DNA of 64,000 bases from Granulosicoccus sp045106475 (GTDB lineage: Bacteria > Pseudomonadota > Gammaproteobacteria > Granulosicoccales > Granulosicoccaceae), in contig JBGCEO010000023.1 of the NCBI GenBank assembly GCA_045106475.1, positions 1 through 64,000 of the forward strand, written 5' to 3'. Shown here piece after piece: positions 35,279 to 43,949 of this stretch (its first letter is position 1; each line of letters opens with the position of its first letter). Both the position numbers and the translations under genes were made by a program. The notes under the pieces are model-generated. The model ran no database searches. It worked only from the letters and a program-made list of their open reading frames with translations, and had not been told where the DNA came from.

Positions 35279-36895
35279 CTATTTCAGTCTGAAGCGTTGT
35301 ATTTTGCCGGTGAGTGTTTTTGGCAATTCTTCACAAAATGATATTGCACGAGGATATTTATACGGGGCGATAGTGGCTTTCACGTGATCCTGGAGATCCT
35401 TTATCTGATTTTCATCGCCTGTATGGCCTTTAACCAGCACAACATGTGCCTGTACAAGTTGTCCTCGTTTGTCATCAGGTATACCCACAACTGCACATTC
35501 CAACACACTGGTGTGACTTAGCAAAGCCGCCTCAACCTCTGGTCCTGCAATGTTGTAACCCGACGAGATAATCAAATCATCATTGCGAGCGACAAAATGA
35601 AAGTAGCCTGAGTCATCCTGCAAAAATTTATCTCCGGTGATATTCCAGCCATGCTGCACGTAATCACCCTGACGCTCATCATCTAGATAACGGCAGCCGG
35701 TAGGACCACGAATAGCCAGTCGCCCTATTTCACCTGTCGGTACTGTATTAAATGAGTTGTCTACAATCTTAGCCTCATAGCCTGTAACCGGTTTGCCAGT
35801 GCAAGCCGCCTTGTGATCATCAAACCGGTTGGATATGAATATATGCAGCATTTCGGTAGCCCCGATCCCATCCAGCATGGGTTTGCCTGTTTTGGCCAGC
35901 CAGTTCTGATAAACGGGCGCTGGTAAGGATTCGCCAGCAGACACGGCTGCTCTAAGCGAAGAAAGGTCTGCCCCCTCATCCATTGCTCTTAACATTACAT
36001 TGTAAGCGGTAGGGGCGGTGAAACAGACTGTTGCTCTGTACTGCTCGATTATTTCGATAAGTTTGTCTGGAGAGGCATTTTCCAACAAGGTTGCTGCGGC
36101 ACCAAAACGTAATGGAAATATAGCTAAACCACCTAAACCAAAAGTGAAAGCAAGTGGAGGAGAACCCACAAACACATCTTTTTCGGTAACCCCAAGTACT
36201 TCTTTGGCATAGCCATCAGCGATAATTAGTAAATCCCGATGAAAATGCATGGTGGCCTTCGGCTCACCCGTTGTACCGGATGTAAAGCCAAGTAAGGCAA
36301 CATCATCCCTACTGGTCTGAACCGACGAAAATGTTACTGGCTTCTCTAATGCAAGCCGATCCAACTCACTACTGAAGTTTGCAGTGCCATCAAAGGCGAC
36401 GATTCGTTCTAAGGTATCATTTGATTGTTTGCACAATTCCAGCTCTTCCAACAGTCTTGCATCGCAAAGGGCAAAGGCCACTCGCGCTTTATCAACGATT
36501 TGTGATAGCTCTGCGGCGCGCAACATAGGCATCGTATTGATCACAACCGCACCAATCTTCGTGGCGGCCAACCAGCAGGCGACCATCGCAGGATTGTTGG
36601 CTGAGCGAATAAGAACGCGATTACCCGGTTGCAAGTTAAAATCTTCTACCAGTACATGGGCGAGACGATTGGTCCAGTCACTCAGCTCTTTATACGTTCG
36701 CCGTCGCCCATTACCAATGAGCGCAGTGTAATCGCCAAAACCTTTATCAACCATGGCGTCAGTCAGCTCATAACCGACATTAAGCGTATCGGGATAATCA
36801 AAGTTATCTAGACTGAAATCAGGTTGCGCCTCAGGTTCAGGCAAATTATCACGACAGAACGTGTCTATATGTGCGGATGTACCTGGCATAGTCAT
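35279..36895 (-). CDS. abmG: 2-aminobenzoate-CoA ligase
   Basis: 538 residues, adenylate-forming ligase of the benzoate/2-aminobenzoate group. The P-loop is LLGFTSGTTGEPKATMHFHRD, then SPPLAFTFGLGGLAIFPLRFG, DGIGATEMLHIF, WNITGDKFLQDD and the catalytic Lys in LPKTLTGKIQR. The GATEMLHIFISNR region is typical of benzoate-type ligases. The operon with AbmA makes 2-aminobenzoate (anthranilate) the best substrate; benzoate or salicylate are alternatives. Its start overlaps the dehydrogenase gene end by 4 bases. Confidence 0.83.
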   Translation of the reverse strand: MTMPGTSAHIDTFCRDNLPEPEAQPDFSLDNFDYPDTLNVGYELTDAMVDKGFGDYTALIGNGRRRTYKELSDWTNRLAHVLVEDFNLQPGNRVLIRSANNPAMVACWLAATKIGAVVINTMPMLRAAELSQIVDKARVAFALCDARLLEELELCKQSNDTLERIVAFDGTANFSSELDRLALEKPVTFSSVQTSRDDVALLGFTSGTTGEPKATMHFHRDLLIIADGYAKEVLGVTEKDVFVGSPPLAFTFGLGGLAIFPLRFGAAATLLENASPDKLIEIIEQYRATVCFTAPTAYNVMLRAMDEGADLSSLRAAVSAGESLPAPVYQNWLAKTGKPMLDGIGATEMLHIFISNRFDDHKAACTGKPVTGYEAKIVDNSFNTVPTGEIGRLAIRGPTGCRYLDDERQGDYVQHGWNITGDKFLQDDSGYFHFVARNDDLIISSGYNIAGPEVEAALLSHTSVLECAVVGIPDDKRGQLVQAHVVLVKGHTGDENQIKDLQDHVKATIAPYKYPRAISFCEELPKTLTGKIQRFRLK

Positions 36896-38046
36896 GCTCC
36901 TGCTGAGAGTGTGCTACGTGCAATGATTATTTTCTGGACATCAGTAGCACCTTCATAAATTCGCAGTGCTCTAACTTCCCGATACAAGCGTTCCATGATG
37001 TGGCCTTTTCGCACACCATCGCCACCATGAATCTGTACTGCCTGATCTACCACCAGCTGCGCTTGCTCTGTCGCGAAAAGCTTTGCCATAGAGGCCTCTC
37101 TTGTTATGCGTTCAGCTCCATTGTCTTTTGTCCATGCTGCTCGATAGACAAGTAATGCGCTGGCATCAACATTTAATGCCATATCTGCAATATGCCCCTG
37201 AATCATTTGCAAGTTGCTCATCGGTGCGTCAAACAGTGTGCGGCTTTTAGATCTGATTATCGTTTCATCCAATGCCCTTCGCGCAAAACCCAGCGCAGCG
37301 GCTCCTACCGTGGATCTCATATAATCCAGGGATGCCATGGCTATTTTGAAACCGTCTCCCGGATTTCCCAACATCGCATCTGCGTCGAGGACTACATTCT
37401 CAAACGCCAGAGTTGCCAGCGGGTGCGGTGATACCGCTTCCAGGCGCTCGGACACGTTCAAACCAACAGCATCAGCCGGTACTAGAAAAGCCGATAAACC
37501 TTTAGCACCTGGCTGTTCGCCCGTGCGGGCGAAGACCGTGTAGATATCGGCAATGCCACCATTGGATATCCAGGTTTTCTCACCGTTTAGAATATAACCA
37601 TTATGGTGGGAATCAGCTTTGAGTGCGATATTCGCAACATCAGAACCTGACTGTGGTTCGGTGAGTGCAAAGGCTGAAATAGTATCGCCCTTCTGAATGC
37701 CAGGCAACCAAATGGATTGCTGTTGAGTTGTACCGAACAGGGATATCGGCATGCTTCCCAAACCCTGCATCGCAAAAGCGAAATCAGCCAAACCGTCGTA
37801 TCTGGCCAGGATCTCTCGAATCATGCAAAGACTTCGTACATCAATAACAGGCTGATCTTTAGTGACACCACTGTGCAACAGCAACCCACTATGACCGAGT
37901 GCTTCAACCAGGCCTTTGCAGCACGTATCAACATCTTCATGGTCGAGTTGCTGCAGATGTGCTTGTGCAAAGGATTCCACCTGCTGGTGTAAATCACGAT
38001 GCCTGCTCTCAAAAAATGGCCACTCGATAAAAGATGTGTCAGCCAT
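36892..38046 (-). CDS. acyl-CoA dehydrogenase of the 2-aminobenzoyl-CoA operon
   Basis: 384 residues, FAD-dependent. Motifs are ISAFALTEPQSGSDVANI, KTWISNGGIADIYTVFARTG, DYMRSTVGAAALGFARRALDETI and the C-terminal base Glu in LRIYEGATDVQKIIIAR. It should oxidise an alicyclic or ring-opened CoA ester made after AbmA. Its ATG overlaps the end of the hydratase gene by one base. The exact substrate cannot be read from sequence. Confidence 0.85.
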   Translation of the reverse strand: MADTSFIEWPFFESRHRDLHQQVESFAQAHLQQLDHEDVDTCCKGLVEALGHSGLLLHSGVTKDQPVIDVRSLCMIREILARYDGLADFAFAMQGLGSMPISLFGTTQQQSIWLPGIQKGDTISAFALTEPQSGSDVANIALKADSHHNGYILNGEKTWISNGGIADIYTVFARTGEQPGAKGLSAFLVPADAVGLNVSERLEAVSPHPLATLAFENVVLDADAMLGNPGDGFKIAMASLDYMRSTVGAAALGFARRALDETIIRSKSRTLFDAPMSNLQMIQGHIADMALNVDASALLVYRAAWTKDNGAERITREASMAKLFATEQAQLVVDQAVQIHGGDGVRKGHIMERLYREVRALRIYEGATDVQKIIIARSTLSAGA

Positions 38047-38843
38047 CAGAAGCCCTCGAACATCGGTTTTTCGTTGTTAACAAAGGCCTGGTATGCACGC
38101 TCGAAATCCCCGGTTTGCATGCAGATCGCTTGCGCCTGTGCCTCCGCCTCAATCGCCTGCTCGATTGACATGGACCACTCCTGGGCAAGCATGGTCTTGG
38201 TAATCATGTGACCAAAATTAGGACCTGCAACAATGCGAGATGCCCACTCAGTTGCACTTGATTGCAACTTTGATGGTTCGACGACACTGTTATAAAACCC
38301 CCAGGCAAGCCCTTCATCGGCGGACATAGAACGACCGGTATACAACAGTTCAGCACAGCGCCCCTGCCCTATTATGCGAGGCAGTATCGCGCAAGCTCCC
38401 ATATCACAACCCGCCAAACCAACTCTTGTAAACAGAAATGCTGTTTTAGACGACGGTGTCGCGATGCGCAAATCCGACGCCATGGCAATGATGGCACCTG
38501 CGCCGACACATACTCCATCAATAGCTGCGATGATCGGCTTTCCACAGTTAATCATCGCTTTGACCAGATCACCGGTCATACGTGTAAATTGCAGCAACTC
38601 TTTCATGTTCATTTGGATCAAAGGCCCGATAATGTCATGAACATCACCACCTGAACAAAAATTACCCTGGTTCGATCCGAATACAACGGCATCTATGTGG
38701 TCGTCGTAGACCAGCTCCCTAAAAAAATCCCGTAACTCTGCATAACTATCAAAAGTAAGCGGGTTTTTACGATCACCACCCTTTAGACAGATATTGGCTA
38801 TTCTGTTGTCGACACTCAGTTGAAAATGGTTTGGCTCAATCAT
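38046..38843 (-). CDS. enoyl-CoA hydratase/isomerase family protein
   Basis: 265 residues, crotonase fold. The oxyanion-hole segments are NFCSGGDVHDI and DGVCVGAGAIIAMASDLRIATPSSKTAFLFTRVGLAGCDMGACAILPRIIGQGRCAELLYTGR. The usual second catalytic Glu region reads GLAGCDMGACAILPR, so the active site is not that of a standard FadB hydratase. It could hydrate or hydrolytically open the alicyclic ring. It overlaps the MarR gene by 8 bases, inside the operon. Confidence 0.85.
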   Translation of the reverse strand: MIEPNHFQLSVDNRIANICLKGGDRKNPLTFDSYAELRDFFRELVYDDHIDAVVFGSNQGNFCSGGDVHDIIGPLIQMNMKELLQFTRMTGDLVKAMINCGKPIIAAIDGVCVGAGAIIAMASDLRIATPSSKTAFLFTRVGLAGCDMGACAILPRIIGQGRCAELLYTGRSMSADEGLAWGFYNSVVEPSKLQSSATEWASRIVAGPNFGHMITKTMLAQEWSMSIEQAIEAEAQAQAICMQTGDFERAYQAFVNNEKPMFEGF

Positions 38844-39318
38844 CGCGGCTTCCTTGCAGATTAACTCTATCGGTAACTAGCTCTAGTAACTCAGTCAACA
38901 CCTGGGCATCCTTCGCACTCAAGTCACCCAGCAGGTCATCAACCCAGGCTTCGTGCTCAGCCGCATAGATATCAAATTGAGCCTCACCTGTGCGAGTCAA
39001 ACAAACACGGTTGGCTCGTCGATCACCCTCCACCGCCACTCTAACCACTAAACCGTCTTGTACAAGTCTATCGACAATACCGGTCACATTGCCGTTAGAT
39101 ACTTTAAGAACACCAGACAGCTCGCTCATCTTTAAACCACTTTCTGATCGAGCCAATGCGGACATGACATCAAATCGGGGCAAGGTTGTGTTGTGTTGTT
39201 CACGCAACCTTTCGCGAATGTCCTTCTCAATGAGATTGGACACCTTAAGAATTTTTAACCAGACACGTAAACGGTGTTTCGATAGTGACGAGTTGCGTTT
39301 CTTGGCCACTTTGCTCAT
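38836..39318 (-). CDS. MarR-family regulator inside the 2-aminobenzoyl-CoA operon
   Basis: 160 residues. The MarR helix-turn-helix and wing are clear: LPRFDVMSALARSESGLKMSELSGVLKVSNGNVTGIVDRLVQDGLVVRVAVEGDRRANRVCLTRTGEAQF. It is encoded between the SDR and hydratase genes with overlaps on both sides, so it is made with the enzymes and probably controls the operon, with an aromatic CoA ester as inducer. Candidate sites lie in the divergent region 42413-42706. Confidence 0.88.
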   Translation of the reverse strand: MSKVAKKRNSSLSKHRLRVWLKILKVSNLIEKDIRERLREQHNTTLPRFDVMSALARSESGLKMSELSGVLKVSNGNVTGIVDRLVQDGLVVRVAVEGDRRANRVCLTRTGEAQFDIYAAEHEAWVDDLLGDLSAKDAQVLTELLELVTDRVNLQGSRDD

Positions 39319-40073
39319 ATTTCACCACCTGATATGGAAACGGCCTGACCATTTATGGCACTGGCATTATCCCCACACAACCACGCCACTGTACTGGCGA
39401 CCTCTTTGGGCAAAATCAATCGACCTTGTGGATTGGCAGCAATCAACGCCGCAATCGCATCATCTTCACTCATCTTGGTTTTTTGCATGATGTTAGCAAT
39501 GGTTTGCTGAGTCATCTCTGTATCTACATAAGACGGGCAAACAGCATTGACCGTGATGCCCTTACGAGCGAGCTCTTGAGACAGAGATTTGATCAGACCT
39601 ATAACAGCATGCTTGGCTGCGCAATAATGCGATACATAGCTATACCCTTTAAGGCCCGCTGTGGATGAGATCGCAATCATCCTGCCCCAGCCGCTTTCAA
39701 GCATGTCGGGTAATACTGCTTGAAAAGTATTGAACACACCCAACAGATTTACATCCAGCATCGACTGCATATCGGCAGAACTGAGTTTGGAAAATGGCTT
39801 ACTGCTGGCAGCCCCCGCATTAGCCACTACGATATCGATACTGCCAGACTGTTGGCGCGCAATGAGCAGCGCTTCTTGCAACGCGTCAGCCTGAGTGACA
39901 TCCGCACAAAGCCAATCGATGTTAACCGACGTTGAAGCGAGTTTTACCAGGGGCTCTTCACGCCGCCCGACAATAGTGACTGCGGCACCTGCGTTGGCAA
40001 GATCAACCGCAATAGCCGCACCTACGCCGGTACCACCACCTGTAACAACAACATGCTTATCGCTTAACGGCAT
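39315..40073 (-). CDS. SDR-family 3-hydroxyacyl-CoA dehydrogenase-like protein
   Basis: 252 residues with an intact classical SDR site: TGGGTGVGAAIA for NAD(P), VANAGAA, Ser in AISSTAG and YxxxK in HYCAAKHAVIG, then GITVNAVCPSYVDTEMT. In this operon it most likely oxidises a hydroxy intermediate after the AbmA and hydratase steps. It starts 5 bases after abmA ends and overlaps the MarR gene by 4 bases. Confidence 0.85.
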   Translation of the reverse strand: MPLSDKHVVVTGGGTGVGAAIAVDLANAGAAVTIVGRREEPLVKLASTSVNIDWLCADVTQADALQEALLIARQQSGSIDIVVANAGAASSKPFSKLSSADMQSMLDVNLLGVFNTFQAVLPDMLESGWGRMIAISSTAGLKGYSYVSHYCAAKHAVIGLIKSLSQELARKGITVNAVCPSYVDTEMTQQTIANIMQKTKMSEDDAIAALIAANPQGRLILPKEVASTVAWLCGDNASAINGQAVSISGGEI

Positions 40074-40078
40074 AACAG

Positions 40079-42412
40079 TCAGGATACCTTGTTCAAATCA
40101 ATTGCACGATCAGCCAGACGCCACAGTTGATCGCGACCCGGTAAGTAAGGTTCTGGCCATGTGCACTGACGATCCCCAAGGTCAGAACCAGCATGTAAGG
40201 TCCAATAGGGATTAGCCAAATGCGGCCGGGCAAGGCAGACAAGATCCGCACGTCCTGCCATTAGAATAGAATTTACGTGGTCAGGCTCAAAAACGTTACC
40301 CACCGCCATTGTGTTGATTGATTTTTCGTTTCGTATGCGATCCGAAAATGGAGTCTGGAACATACGTCCATAAACAGGCTCCGCGTCAAAGCTGGTTTGA
40401 CCTGCGGACACGTCAATAATGTCTGCACCCGCATCGCTAAATGCTTGCGCTATATCAACTGACTCCTGTGGAGTAACACCTAAATCACCCACCCAGTCGG
40501 TAGCAGAAATTCTAACCGCCATCGGTTTGGTCTCTGGCCAGGCGTCGCGCATTGCAGCAAAGACCTCCAGTGGATATCTCAATCGATTCTGCAAGCTCCC
40601 GCCATAGTGGTCACAACGTACATTGGAAAGGGGTGAAATAAACGAGGACAACAGGTATCCATGAGCGGCATGAAGTTCCAACATGTCAAACCCTGCGCGC
40701 TCAGCGCGATAAGTTGACTCAACAAATTGAATAAGAACCTCATCCATTTGCTGACGATTCATTTCCATCGGTACGTCATTCTTTGGCGACCAGGGAATGG
40801 CTGAAGCTGATATCAACGGCCAGTTGTCTTTGAGCAACGGGGCATCCATCTCCTCCCATCCAAGCTGTGTAGATCCTTTGCGTCCAGAATGACCAATCTG
40901 GCAACAGATTTTCGCTTGTGTCTCACTATGCACAAAATCCGTAACGCGTTTCCAGGCTGTTTCGTGCTCATCTGAATACAAGCCAGGGCATCCTGGTGTG
41001 ATACGCCCATTGGCAGAAACACAGGTCATTTCTACATACACCAGACCTGCCCCACCTTTTGCGCGTTCGGCATAATGCACCAGATGCCAATCAGTGGGAC
41101 AACCGTCAACGGCTTTGTACTGGGCCATCGGTGATACGACTATCCGATTTTTCAGAATCATGCTACGCAATTGAAAAGGCGCGAACATAGGTGCTCGAGT
41201 CTGGTTTTTGGCTGTAGCAGTCGGGCTCTGTTCTACAGCCTCGTCTATGTTTGCCTGAGCCTTGTCTTGAAACCATTGCTCTGCTGATGTTAACCATTGC
41301 TCATCACGTTCACGCAGGTTTTCATGACTGATGCGTTGCGACCGTGTAAGCAGAGAATAGTTAAACTGTACCGGATCAAGTGGCAGATAGCGCTCGATGT
41401 CCTCAAACCATTCGACTGAATTTCTCGCCGCCGATTGTAATCTAAGTACTTCAAGCCGTCGGGCTTGCTGGTAACTATCAAAAGCGGATTCAAGCGACGA
41501 CTCAGTGGCGATGCATTCAGCAAGCACTATTGCACTTTCCAGGGCTAACTTAGTGCCTGAACCAATCGAAAAGTGTGCAGTAGCTGAGGCATCACCCAGC
41601 AATACAACATTTTCGTGACTCCATTTTTCGCACAATACTCTGGGAAACTGTATCCACGCTGAGCCTCGGATGTGCTTGGCATTCGTCATTAAAGTATGGC
41701 CCCCCAGATGCTTCTTGAAAATATCCTCGCAGATGGCTATCGATTCCTGCTGGGATAACTCTGAAAAGCCGTAAGCATCATAGGTATCTTTAGAACACTC
41801 AACGATGAAGGTAGCAGTGTCATTATCAAACTGATAAGCGTGTGCCCAAACCCAACCTTTGTCGGTGTTTTCAAAAATAAAGGTGAACGCGTCATCAAAC
41901 TTCTGATGTGTTCCGAGCCATACAAATTGGCAATTCAACAGGGCGATTTGCGGCTGAAATACATCTTTGAATTCAGCGCGTGTAACAGAATTTAAACCAT
42001 CGCAGGCAACGACCACATCGTATTGATTCTGGTACTCAGAGGCTGACTTCACTTCGGACTGAAACTGTAAATCTACCCCTAACTCCAGAGCCCTCTGCTG
42101 CAAAATGATCAGTAATTTCTTTCGGCCTATTCCACAAAACCCATGGCCTGTTGAAAGCATTTTCTGCCCTTTGTGATGTACGGCTATATCATCCCAATAG
42201 GCAAAATTCTCTCTGATGCTGGCAGCACTAACTGCATCATTGCCATGCAGGTTGTCCAACGTCTCGTCTGATAAAACAACACCCCAGCCGAAAGTATCGT
42301 CGGCCTTGTTCCGTTCCAGAACAGTGATGGACGCGTTTGGATCCTTTAGCTTCATCGTGATGCCAAAGTACAGACCCGCCGGCCCACCGCCAATCACCAG
42401 TACATTTGCCAT
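40079..42412 (-). CDS. abmA: 2-aminobenzoyl-CoA monooxygenase/reductase (fusion flavoenzyme)
   Basis: 777 residues with two flavin domains. Residues 1-~370 are a class A FAD monooxygenase (VIGGGPAGLYFGITMKL, FGWGVVLSD, GDASATAHFSIGSGTKLALESA). Residues ~405-770 are an Old-Yellow-Enzyme-type FMN reductase (FAPFQLRSMILKNRIVVSPMAQYKA, GHSGRKG, DMLELHAAHGYLLSSFISPLSN, HYGGSLQNR). This fusion is the hallmark of 2-aminobenzoyl-CoA monooxygenase/reductase from Azoarcus evansii, which hydroxylates and then reduces the ring to an alicyclic enamine. Salicylyl-CoA 5-hydroxylases have a like domain order and are the main alternative; the ligase type and RidA favour AbmA. It has a good AGGGGAG ribosome site. 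Confidence 0.87.
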   Translation of the reverse strand: MANVLVIGGGPAGLYFGITMKLKDPNASITVLERNKADDTFGWGVVLSDETLDNLHGNDAVSAASIRENFAYWDDIAVHHKGQKMLSTGHGFCGIGRKKLLIILQQRALELGVDLQFQSEVKSASEYQNQYDVVVACDGLNSVTRAEFKDVFQPQIALLNCQFVWLGTHQKFDDAFTFIFENTDKGWVWAHAYQFDNDTATFIVECSKDTYDAYGFSELSQQESIAICEDIFKKHLGGHTLMTNAKHIRGSAWIQFPRVLCEKWSHENVVLLGDASATAHFSIGSGTKLALESAIVLAECIATESSLESAFDSYQQARRLEVLRLQSAARNSVEWFEDIERYLPLDPVQFNYSLLTRSQRISHENLRERDEQWLTSAEQWFQDKAQANIDEAVEQSPTATAKNQTRAPMFAPFQLRSMILKNRIVVSPMAQYKAVDGCPTDWHLVHYAERAKGGAGLVYVEMTCVSANGRITPGCPGLYSDEHETAWKRVTDFVHSETQAKICCQIGHSGRKGSTQLGWEEMDAPLLKDNWPLISASAIPWSPKNDVPMEMNRQQMDEVLIQFVESTYRAERAGFDMLELHAAHGYLLSSFISPLSNVRCDHYGGSLQNRLRYPLEVFAAMRDAWPETKPMAVRISATDWVGDLGVTPQESVDIAQAFSDAGADIIDVSAGQTSFDAEPVYGRMFQTPFSDRIRNEKSINTMAVGNVFEPDHVNSILMAGRADLVCLARPHLANPYWTLHAGSDLGDRQCTWPEPYLPGRDQLWRLADRAIDLNKVS

Positions 42413-42503
42413 TTACTGCGCTCCCCTGCAAAAAACGAAGCTTGTGAAAGTTACCGAACTAGCACTGACAGTTTCAGCAGTGACTACAGTTGCTACACTC
42501 TAG

Positions 42504-42548
42504 CATATTATTTTATATTTAAAATATATATAAATGAAATATTTAACT
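42504..42548. promoter_or_regulatory. AT-rich island upstream of abmA
   Basis: 45 bases with only three G or C, in contrast to the mixed surroundings. It contains interleaved inverted repeats (for example TTATAT...ATATAA). On the minus strand it offers several -10-like hexamers about 95-130 bases before abmA. It probably holds the abmA promoter and may be a MarR or nucleoid-protein binding site. Confidence 0.5.
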
Positions 42549-42603
42549 TCATAAGCATCTCGGATCCCTGCGAACGGAAGGATTGAGGCCGAAATCAACA
42601 GTC

Positions 42604-42633
42604 ATGACCACGCAAGTACTTTAAGTCTATAAT
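42604..42633 (+). promoter_or_regulatory. sigma-70-type promoter for the gcdH operon
   Basis: A perfect TATAAT at 42628-42633 with a weak -35 (ATGACC at 42604-42609, 18-base spacing). The start of transcription would fall near 42640, about 65 bases before the ATG of the glutaryl-CoA dehydrogenase gene, right at the inverted repeat. Confidence 0.5.
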
Positions 42634-42641
42634 ATTTGAAC

Positions 42642-42663
42642 TTGAAGCTATTGTGAGCTTCAA
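42642..42663. promoter_or_regulatory. inverted repeat, candidate operator of the gcdH operon
   Basis: TTGAAGCT - ATTGTG - AGCTTCAA: perfect 8-base arms with a 6-base centre. It begins 9 bases after the -10 box, so a bound repressor would block transcription. The MarR proteins encoded nearby are the natural candidates. The alternative is a 5' mRNA hairpin. Confidence 0.5.
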
Positions 42664-42706
42664 TGTATCTTGCAGGGTATACTTCGCTGCACAGGAGTCT
42701 AGAACC

Positions 42707-43945
42707 ATGAATGCCATACCTTCCATGCACGAAAACACGAACACCCCGGAACAGGCGCGAGCCAAACCGGCAACATTACAGTGGGACGATATCTTTCTGT
42801 TCGACAGCCAGCTCACTGAAGAGGAGCGAATGATTCGCGACACGGCAGCTGCTTATTGCCAGGAAAAGCTGCAACCCAGGGTCATTGAAGCCAATAGAAA
42901 GGAGATTTTCCACCGCGAAATAATGACTGAAATGGGTGAGCTGGGTTTGCTTGGCGCTACTATTCCAGAGGCGCTGGGAGGTGTGGGCGCTAATTACGTA
43001 TCCTATGGACTCATCGCCAGAGAAGTTGAACGCGTTGACAGCGGCTATCGCTCAGCGATGTCAGTTCAGTCTTCACTCGTCATGCATCCGATATTTGCCT
43101 ATGGCACTGATGATCAACGAGAACACTACCTGCCTAAACTTGCCACTGGCGAATGGGTAGGTTGTTTCGGTTTAACCGAACCCGATCATGGATCTGATCC
43201 TGGCGGAATGCTCACTCGCGCCAAGAAAACTGACGGTGGTTATCTGCTTTCCGGCGCCAAGAACTGGATTACAAATTCACCCATTGCCGATGTCTTTATT
43301 ATCTGGGCTAAATCTGACTCGCACGACAACAAGATCAAGGGTTTTATTCTGGAGAAGTCCATGAGCGGGCTGGTTGCTCCAAAAATAGAGGGCAAATTCA
43401 GTTTGCGTGCCTCAACAACCGGCATGATACAAATGGATGATGTTTTTGTCCCTGAAGCAAACCTGTTACCTAACGTTGCTGGTCTGGCTGGCCCGTTCGG
43501 TTGTTTGAACCGCGCACGTTACGGCATTAGTTGGGGAGCAATGGGAGCTGCGGAGGCTTGTTGGCATGCTGCACGCACCTACACAATGGATCGCAAGCAA
43601 TTTGGTAAACCATTGGCTGCCAATCAACTTATTCAAAAGAAACTTGCCGACATGCAGACTGAAATCTCCCTCGGGCTTCAAGGTAGCCTTCAGCTGGGTA
43701 GAATGATGGATCAGCACACTGCTTCTTCAGAGCTGATCAGCCTGATGAAACGCAATAACTGCGGAAAAGCTATCGATATAGCCCGCATGTCTCGTGACAT
43801 GCACGGCGGAAACGGTGTTAGCGATGAGTACGGTGTGATTCGTCACGTCATGAACCTTGAAGCAGTTAATACCTATGAGGGAACCCACGATATTCACGCG
43901 CTGATCCTCGGTCGCGGACAAACCGGTTTGCAGGCATTCCAATAG
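42707..43945 (+). CDS. gcdH: glutaryl-CoA dehydrogenase
   Basis: 412 residues from the ATG at 42707, which has AGGAG 9 bases upstream. The sequence is of the GcdH kind: LTEPDHGSDPGGMLTRAKK, KNWITNSPIADVFIIWAKS, LNRARYGISWGAMGAAEACWHAARTYTMDRKQFGKPLA, and the catalytic Glu in NTYEGTHDIHALILGR. It oxidises and decarboxylates glutaryl-CoA to crotonyl-CoA. Next to the 2-aminobenzoyl-CoA genes it would drain the C5 product of ring breakdown. It is the first gene of a four-gene coupled operon. Confidence 0.92.
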   Translation: MNAIPSMHENTNTPEQARAKPATLQWDDIFLFDSQLTEEERMIRDTAAAYCQEKLQPRVIEANRKEIFHREIMTEMGELGLLGATIPEALGGVGANYVSYGLIAREVERVDSGYRSAMSVQSSLVMHPIFAYGTDDQREHYLPKLATGEWVGCFGLTEPDHGSDPGGMLTRAKKTDGGYLLSGAKNWITNSPIADVFIIWAKSDSHDNKIKGFILEKSMSGLVAPKIEGKFSLRASTTGMIQMDDVFVPEANLLPNVAGLAGPFGCLNRARYGISWGAMGAAEACWHAARTYTMDRKQFGKPLAANQLIQKKLADMQTEISLGLQGSLQLGRMMDQHTASSELISLMKRNNCGKAIDIARMSRDMHGGNGVSDEYGVIRHVMNLEAVNTYEGTHDIHALILGRGQTGLQAFQ

Positions 43946-43949
43946 ACTT

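Larger units (their letters stand above)
42413..42706. other. divergent control region of the two catabolic operons
   Basis: 294 bases between abmA (minus) and the glutaryl-CoA dehydrogenase gene (plus). It holds a 45-base almost pure A/T stretch, a promoter with a perfect TATAAT, and a perfect 8-base inverted repeat just after it. These are listed separately. No coding frame is supported. Confidence 0.7.

Noticed and set aside
40079..42412. Salicylyl-CoA 5-hydroxylase as the function of the flavin fusion
   Set aside because: Same domain order, but the benzoate-type ligase, RidA and isatin-route genes fit 2-aminobenzoyl-CoA better. Not excluded.
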